NCBI GenBank assembly: GCA_964520055.1 | Contig: CAZFME010000115.1 | Span: 1 to 7,037 of the forward strand | Reading direction: 5' to 3' | DNA: 7,037 nucleotides | Source: DUNY01 sp964520055 | Lineage (GTDB): Bacteria; Bacillota; Thermosediminibacteria; Thermosediminibacterales; Tepidanaerobacteraceae | Shown here: piece after piece, positions 4,605-7,037 of the stretch | Position numbering within the stretch: position 1 is the stretch's first letter | How the letters are laid out: every line of letters begins with the position of its first letter | Made by a program: the position numbers and the translations under genes | The notes under the pieces: model-generated | Database searches by the model: none | Seen by the model: only the letters and a program-made list of their open reading frames with translations | What the model was told of the DNA's origin: nothing

Positions 4605-5366
4605 GACAACCTCACTCCCTTCTGGATAGGTATTTTCAATTTTATCGATTATTTTATTCATATCTTTTTTGGTCAAGTCAGCTCTTGCGCTGAATATGTA
4701 TCGTATGAGTATCTCAAAGTATTCTATCCCTGTTTGTTTATCTTCTAATTCCTGGAGGTACTTTGCAGCTCTTAAAATAGACTCTAACAATTCCTTACTG
4801 TCTTTTGTAAAAATATCTCTAAGTATTGTAAGAATTATTCTAAGCTGCACTTCTCCTTTTATTTCTTCGTCTGTATATCCTGAAATGTCGTAGAGTAGGT
4901 ATTCATAGTTTGGGGCATATTTTTTTATGTCTTGGGGAAATTGCTCATAGCCTGTTATCATTTGGCCCAGCGAAGTCTTAATGTTCCAACTGTCTTTGCC
5001 GTGGTATATTACCAGTGGTATTATCATCGGTAGTTCGTATGTTTTTTCTTTTTTTGTTTTGGCTTCCCATATTTCTATCATGTATTTTAGTAGTTGAAAG
5101 GCTATGTCTTTGCTTATATAGCTCTTATGCTCAAATAGGAAATAGATGTAGCCTTCGCTTTTGTTTATATCTGCTTTGAAGAGCAAATCTGAAAAGCTTT
5201 CTTGGAGTTCTTCATTTATAAAGCTGTCTTTTTGAGGTTCTAAAGTATCTACGTCTATTATTTTTATGATGTTTTGGGGTAAATAATTATTTAAAAAGTC
5301 TTTGGCTACTGCTACATTTCCGAAGGTTTCTTTGAAGAATCTGTCATGTGGATTTTGTATTTTCAC
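4338..5366 (-). CDS. rpn: Rpn-family recombination-promoting nuclease / putative transposase
   Basis: This 342-residue protein of the Rpn (Transposase_31, PF04754) family is a PD-(D/E)XK DNA endonuclease group tied to RecA-independent recombination and phage defence in E. coli. It begins with the family-typical PHDRFFKETFGN (6-17). The catalytic set appears as Asp60 (SFSDLLFK) and Glu79-x-Lys81 (FLFEHKS), followed by QLLKYMIEIWEAK and LPMIIPLVIYHGKDSW. The C-terminus carries three copies of EGIEKGRA and ends with a helical domain (ATIKLLTRKFGTLP...). The start is a GTG with CAGGTG 5 bases upstream; no better ATG exists. The frame is intact and of usual length, so it is likely functional. An internal ATG at 4604 may give a separate C-terminal product. 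It is probably transcribed alone, from the AT-rich promoter region to the hairpin at 4206-4221. Confidence 0.9.
   Translation of the reverse strand: MKIQNPHDRFFKETFGNVAVAKDFLNNYLPQNIIKIIDVDTLEPQKDSFINEELQESFSDLLFKADINKSEGYIYFLFEHKSYISKDIAFQLLKYMIEIWEAKTKKEKTYELPMIIPLVIYHGKDSWNIKTSLGQMITGYEQFPQDIKKYAPNYEYLLYDISGYTDEEIKGEVQLRIILTILRDIFTKDSKELLESILRAAKYLQELEDKQTGIEYFEILIRYIFSARADLTKKDMNKIIDKIENTYPEGSEVVMTLAEQLRAEGIEKGRAEGIEKGRAEGIEKGREEALVKATIKLLTRKFGTLPAEFKTRISKLDIVTLEIIIEDILEYKSLEDVKKYIN
4510..4581 (-). repeat. Three 24-bp tandem repeats in the rpn-like gene
   Basis: Three consecutive 24-bp units (4510-4533, 4534-4557, 4558-4581) encode EGIEKGRA-type octapeptides. Units two and three are identical and the first differs by one base. 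The unit is a multiple of three, so copy-number changes would lengthen or shorten the linker without breaking the frame. Confidence 0.9.
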
Positions 5367-5381
5367 GCTGTCACCTGCCTC

Positions 5382-5430
5382 ATTATATTATACCTTATAA
5401 TATAATAGTATAATATTATATTTGTATTTT
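5382..5430 (-). promoter_or_regulatory. AT-rich palindromic promoter region of rpn
   Basis: A perfect 11-bp inverted repeat, ATTATATTATA (5382-5392), CCT, TATAATATAAT (5396-5406), is followed by the self-palindrome TATAATATTATA. On the minus strand a TTGAAA just upstream, a 17-bp spacer and TACTAT form a reasonable promoter, with several further TATAAT-like hexamers. The hairpin would form in the 5' leader just before the AGGTG ribosome site and might act as an operator or limit translation. Confidence 0.4.
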
Positions 5431-5552
5431 CAATTAAAATCGCATTCATCACTTTTGTATCTTACTATGTCTGTAAGAGATATGAACTCATTTTGAAAAT
5501 CTTCCGTATAAATCGCAATTTCTACACCTTGCAGCCAGTCTCGTCCGCACCC
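5430..5552 (-). pseudogene. KilA-N domain fragment
   Basis: A minus-strand frame reads WLQGVEIAIYTED, then FQNEFISLTDIVRYKSDE, and stops at 5430. 'QG-EIAIYT--- (D/E)(Y/F)ISLTDI-RYK' is the start of the KilA-N DNA-binding domain found in phage antirepressor-like proteins. The rest of the domain (usually followed by an IRNWLRNRNTIEFLG-type stretch) is absent and there is no start codon upstream, so only about 35 residues remain. Its TGA stop lies inside the TTGAAA that probably serves as the -35 box of the rpn-like gene. Confidence 0.5.
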
Positions 5553-5685
5553 AAAACATTAGATTGGATGAGCTGTTGTTTTATGATTTCGATGGGTTAT
5601 AAATTACATATTTGTAATCTGTTCTAACTCCATATATCTCTTGTAAAAGATGACAAACGAAACGTCCCCTTGACATTCCTTTCCC
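5553..5685. other. Spacer between the KilA-N fragment and the broken abiEii
   Basis: It contains a degenerate palindromic element (5652-5669) and a 31-codon minus-strand frame at 5676-5581 (begins MSRGRFVCHLLQ, ends YNPSKS) with AAAGGA touching its ATG. I do not recognise the peptide and do not call it a gene. Nothing else is visible. Confidence 0.35.
5652..5669. repeat. Degenerate GGRGAC-N9-GTC palindromic element (copy 2)
   Basis: On the minus strand GGGGAC, nine bases (GTTTCGTTT), GTC, the same spacing as the element at 720-737. It lies 17 bases beyond the point where the abiEii frame is cut off. Confidence 0.3.
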
Positions 5686-6263
5686 CTAAAAATCCCTCAT
5701 CCTTGTATTTGCAATACCTCTTGAAATAATTGTCTCAAGCTTCTCAGCTATAACTGTTTCTACGTTATATGCAAGAACATCAATACTTCTATCTTCTAGC
5801 AATAAATCAAATGTATAGACAACTTCCTTCGGTGTAATTTCATTGCCTGTAGTAAGATCCACCTTCAATGGAATTCTGGCATTCTCCAGCCTGGCCTCAA
5901 GTGATACTCTAAACCCATTGTATTCGTCTTCGACTCGTATCTCTTCTATTTTTTTAAGGTCTATTTCCACTCCGTCATCTATTGTACAGACAAAATAGCA
6001 TCAAATGCACTTTTAATAGATTCCATTGTTACTGGATAAGATTTTATTGTCGCATCCATATCTATAGTAGATCTCATATCAACACCAACTAATGCAGCTA
6101 CCAACATACCACCCTTTAGAATAAATTTATCCTTAAATTCAGAAATTGATATTCTTTCAAGAAGCCTTTCGAGCATATAGTTTCTTAAAAGAATTTGTGC
6201 GTTTATATCATTTTCTTTAGCTATGTTTTTTATTAAATCTTTTAGTTGTCTTAAATTTTTCAT
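5686..6263 (-). pseudogene. abiEii: AbiEii-family nucleotidyltransferase toxin, frameshifted and truncated
   Basis: AbiEii toxins are DNA-polymerase-beta-type nucleotidyltransferases that arrest growth in the type IV AbiE system. The first part (6263-5979) carries the core NTase motif FILKGGMLVAAL and STIDMDAT (Gly51-Gly52, Asp68-x-Asp70). It runs into a TAG after ILSVQ. The second part, shifted by one base, resumes as IDDGVEIDLKKIEEIRVEDE and goes on to TVIAEKLETIISRGIANTRM. One missing A in the CAATAG at about 5979-5984 (CAAATAG) would restore SVQIDDGVEIDL. The protein then stops at RMRDF, in the middle of the usual RMRDFYD motif, and the C-terminal part of about a third of the family length is gone. 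So there are two lesions, and the toxin is almost certainly dead. The ATG overlaps the abiEi stop as ATGA, with GGAG 9 bases upstream. Confidence 0.85.
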
Positions 6264-6853
6264 AGTAAAATCTCCATGTAATTCCTTAATATGTTTTGTA
6301 CATCTAATTCTTTAGCATACCTTAATAGCAACGGGATATTCTTGCCCTTACTGTCTAGGTATCTTTTGATAGCTTCATTTAAAATTGCAACATCCATATT
6401 ATTACGGTTACGGACAATATCACAAATGGTTCTTTCCTTATCATACACTTTAATAGGTCTTCCGTATAAAGTTTTTAGTTCTGTAACACCCATTTTATAA
6501 AGTGATTTCTTGACAGTATATATTTTAACTCCTGCTTCTTTTAAATGAGAAGCATTATACCCAAAAGGAACAGTTACAGACCAATCGATTGGATCTCTAT
6601 CAGTTAAGTCATATAAATATAATGCGGTTTCATGAGAAAAAATAGCTCTTTGATTTTTAGCCTGAAGCCTGTACATTTCGTCATCAAATGTGTCCAGAGT
6701 CAAATATACCCCTTGGGAAATCCTTTCTAGCTTATTCTCTCTAATAAAGAGAGTCAAATAATACCGTGGAATACCCGCTTTCTCAACATCTTTTGTGAGT
6801 ATCAGACCATCTTTTACAGCTATTAATTCTTCTAGCTGGCTTCGGTAATTCAT
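6260..6853 (-). CDS. abiEi: AbiEi-family type IV antitoxin / transcriptional autorepressor
   Basis: This 197-residue antitoxin belongs to the AbiE type IV system, in which it does not bind the toxin but counteracts its effect and represses the operon. Residues 1-55 form the winged-helix domain (SQLEELIAVKDGLILTKDVE, then YYLTLFIRENKLERISQGVY). The C-terminal AbiEi domain has FSHETALYLYDLTDRDPIDW (72-91), VTVPFGYNASHL, GVKIYTVKKS, KVYDKERTICDIVR (135-148) and EAIKRYLDSKGKN (160-172). The ATG at 6853 (with GGGGTTG about 7 bases upstream) gives the normal family start; upstream extension to 6925 would run through the promoter and is rejected. It overlaps abiEii by four bases. The gene is intact although its toxin partner is broken, and its promoter and operator look intact too. 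Confidence 0.9.
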   Translation of the reverse strand: MNYRSQLEELIAVKDGLILTKDVEKAGIPRYYLTLFIRENKLERISQGVYLTLDTFDDEMYRLQAKNQRAIFSHETALYLYDLTDRDPIDWSVTVPFGYNASHLKEAGVKIYTVKKSLYKMGVTELKTLYGRPIKVYDKERTICDIVRNRNNMDVAILNEAIKRYLDSKGKNIPLLLRYAKELDVQNILRNYMEILL

Positions 6854-6873
6854 TCTATCAACCCCACTTTTTT

Positions 6874-6911
6874 CATCTACGCTATAATTATAAATGATTT
6901 TAGCGTAGATG
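6874..6911. promoter_or_regulatory. Likely AbiEi operator: 11-bp perfect inverted repeat
   Basis: CATCTACGCTA (6874-6884) and TAGCGTAGATG (6901-6911) are exact inverse copies separated by 16 bp and they bracket the -10 box of the abiEi promoter. AbiEi of other bacteria binds inverted repeats in its own promoter for negative autoregulation, so this is the natural candidate. The right arm is also the last codons of the flippase gene. Confidence 0.65.
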
Positions 6912-6915
6912 TAAA
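6887..6915 (-). promoter_or_regulatory. abiE promoter
   Basis: On the minus strand TTTACA (6915-6910), a 17-bp spacer and TATAAT (6892-6887) form a near-consensus promoter. The -35 box lies in the coding sequence of the upstream flippase gene. The start point would be close to 6880, about 27 bases before the abiEi ATG. Confidence 0.7.
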
Positions 6916-7037
6916 TGTTCCGCACTCATTTTCAGTTTTTTCTTGGCCGCATCCACCAGTGTTTCCACTTCATCTATCTTCATAAAATAAACAATTACAA
7001 AATACACCACTGCACCTATACATATTGAAATAATCAA
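6900..7037 (-). CDS. C-terminal end of a SpoVB/MurJ-like polysaccharide flippase (partial)
   Basis: The last 45 codons of a gene entering from the right edge are seen, ending with TAA at 6902-6900. They encode a hydrophobic helix (IISICIGAVVYFVIVYFMKI), probably the last membrane segment, then a charged cytoplasmic tail (DEVETLVDAAKKKLKMS). This fits the end of SpoVB/MurJ-type MOP-superfamily flippases of Firmicutes, which move lipid-linked cell-wall or polysaccharide precursors across the membrane and often finish with a YFMKIDEVE-like stretch. The rest lies outside the window, so the identity is tentative. Its last codons carry the -35 box and one operator arm of the abiE operon. Confidence 0.6.
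   Translation of the reverse strand: MIISICIGAVVYFVIVYFMKIDEVETLVDAAKKKLKMSAEHLHLR

Noticed and set aside
4315..4893. Two plus-strand open frames (4315-4629 and 4669-4893)
   Set aside because: Both are antisense to the intact rpn gene; the repeated FSIPSALP peptide is just the 24-bp repeat read backwards.
5581..5676. 31-codon minus-strand frame beginning MSRGRFVCH
   Set aside because: Its ribosome-site-like AAAGGA touches the ATG, the frame overlaps a palindromic element, and the peptide is not recognised; probably chance or a relic.
5968..5970. GTG at 5970 as the start of a separate 94-residue gene
   Set aside because: It falls in the middle of the AbiEii fold with no ribosome site; the continuing similarity on both sides shows one frameshifted gene.
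6291..6500. Plus-strand open frame of 69 codons
   Set aside because: Antisense to abiEi, without a start signal or family resemblance.

Overview
The window is AT-rich and every convincing gene lies on the minus strand. Gene style (AGGAGG-type ribosome sites, TTGACA/TATAAT promoters) and content (a SpoVB/MurJ-like flippase tail, Rpn nuclease, AbiE, XRE/ImmA pair) point to a low-GC Firmicute, most likely a Clostridia member. The only chromosomal housekeeping-type gene is the 3' end of a polysaccharide flippase at the right edge. Everything to its left looks like a worn accessory island made of small defence, toxin-antitoxin and phage-type genes mixed with gene fragments.

Right part (7037 to about 5430, reading leftward): flippase tail; an abiEi antitoxin gene whose promoter and 11-bp inverted repeat are embedded in the end of the flippase gene; an abiEii toxin gene broken by a one-base frameshift and cut off at its last motif; a spacer with a KilA-N domain fragment. 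Then comes an intact Rpn-family PD-(D/E)XK nuclease gene (5366-4338) with three 24-bp tandem repeats and a well-placed internal start that could make an 88-residue C-terminal protein. After it there is a hairpin terminator, a relic of a phosphohexomutase active-site region carrying a 13-bp tandem duplication, and the C-terminal relic of a second AbiEi.

Middle part (3835 to 1775): a compact four-gene unit of XRE repressor, ImmA/IrrE metalloprotease, DUF4417 protein, and a small protein with an MGGRG N-terminus and a CPCC-type zinc ribbon. The same operator, TGTTGA-N8-TCAACA, lies over the XRE promoter and again just upstream of the DUF4417 gene. This suggests an ImmR/ImmA-like switch controlling a two-gene cargo. 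It is the best candidate here for an undescribed system.

Left part (1774 to 1): a 474-bp gene-free stretch with a pair of NrdR-box-like sites and a possible transposase relic; a truncated gene resembling the N-terminal nuclease domain of Cap4/DUF4297 proteins, whose last 50 codons fall in a GC-rich patch (67 of 130 bases G or C in 721-850); and a complete RelE/ParE-type toxin-antitoxin pair. All functions are read from sequence patterns only; no database search was possible.
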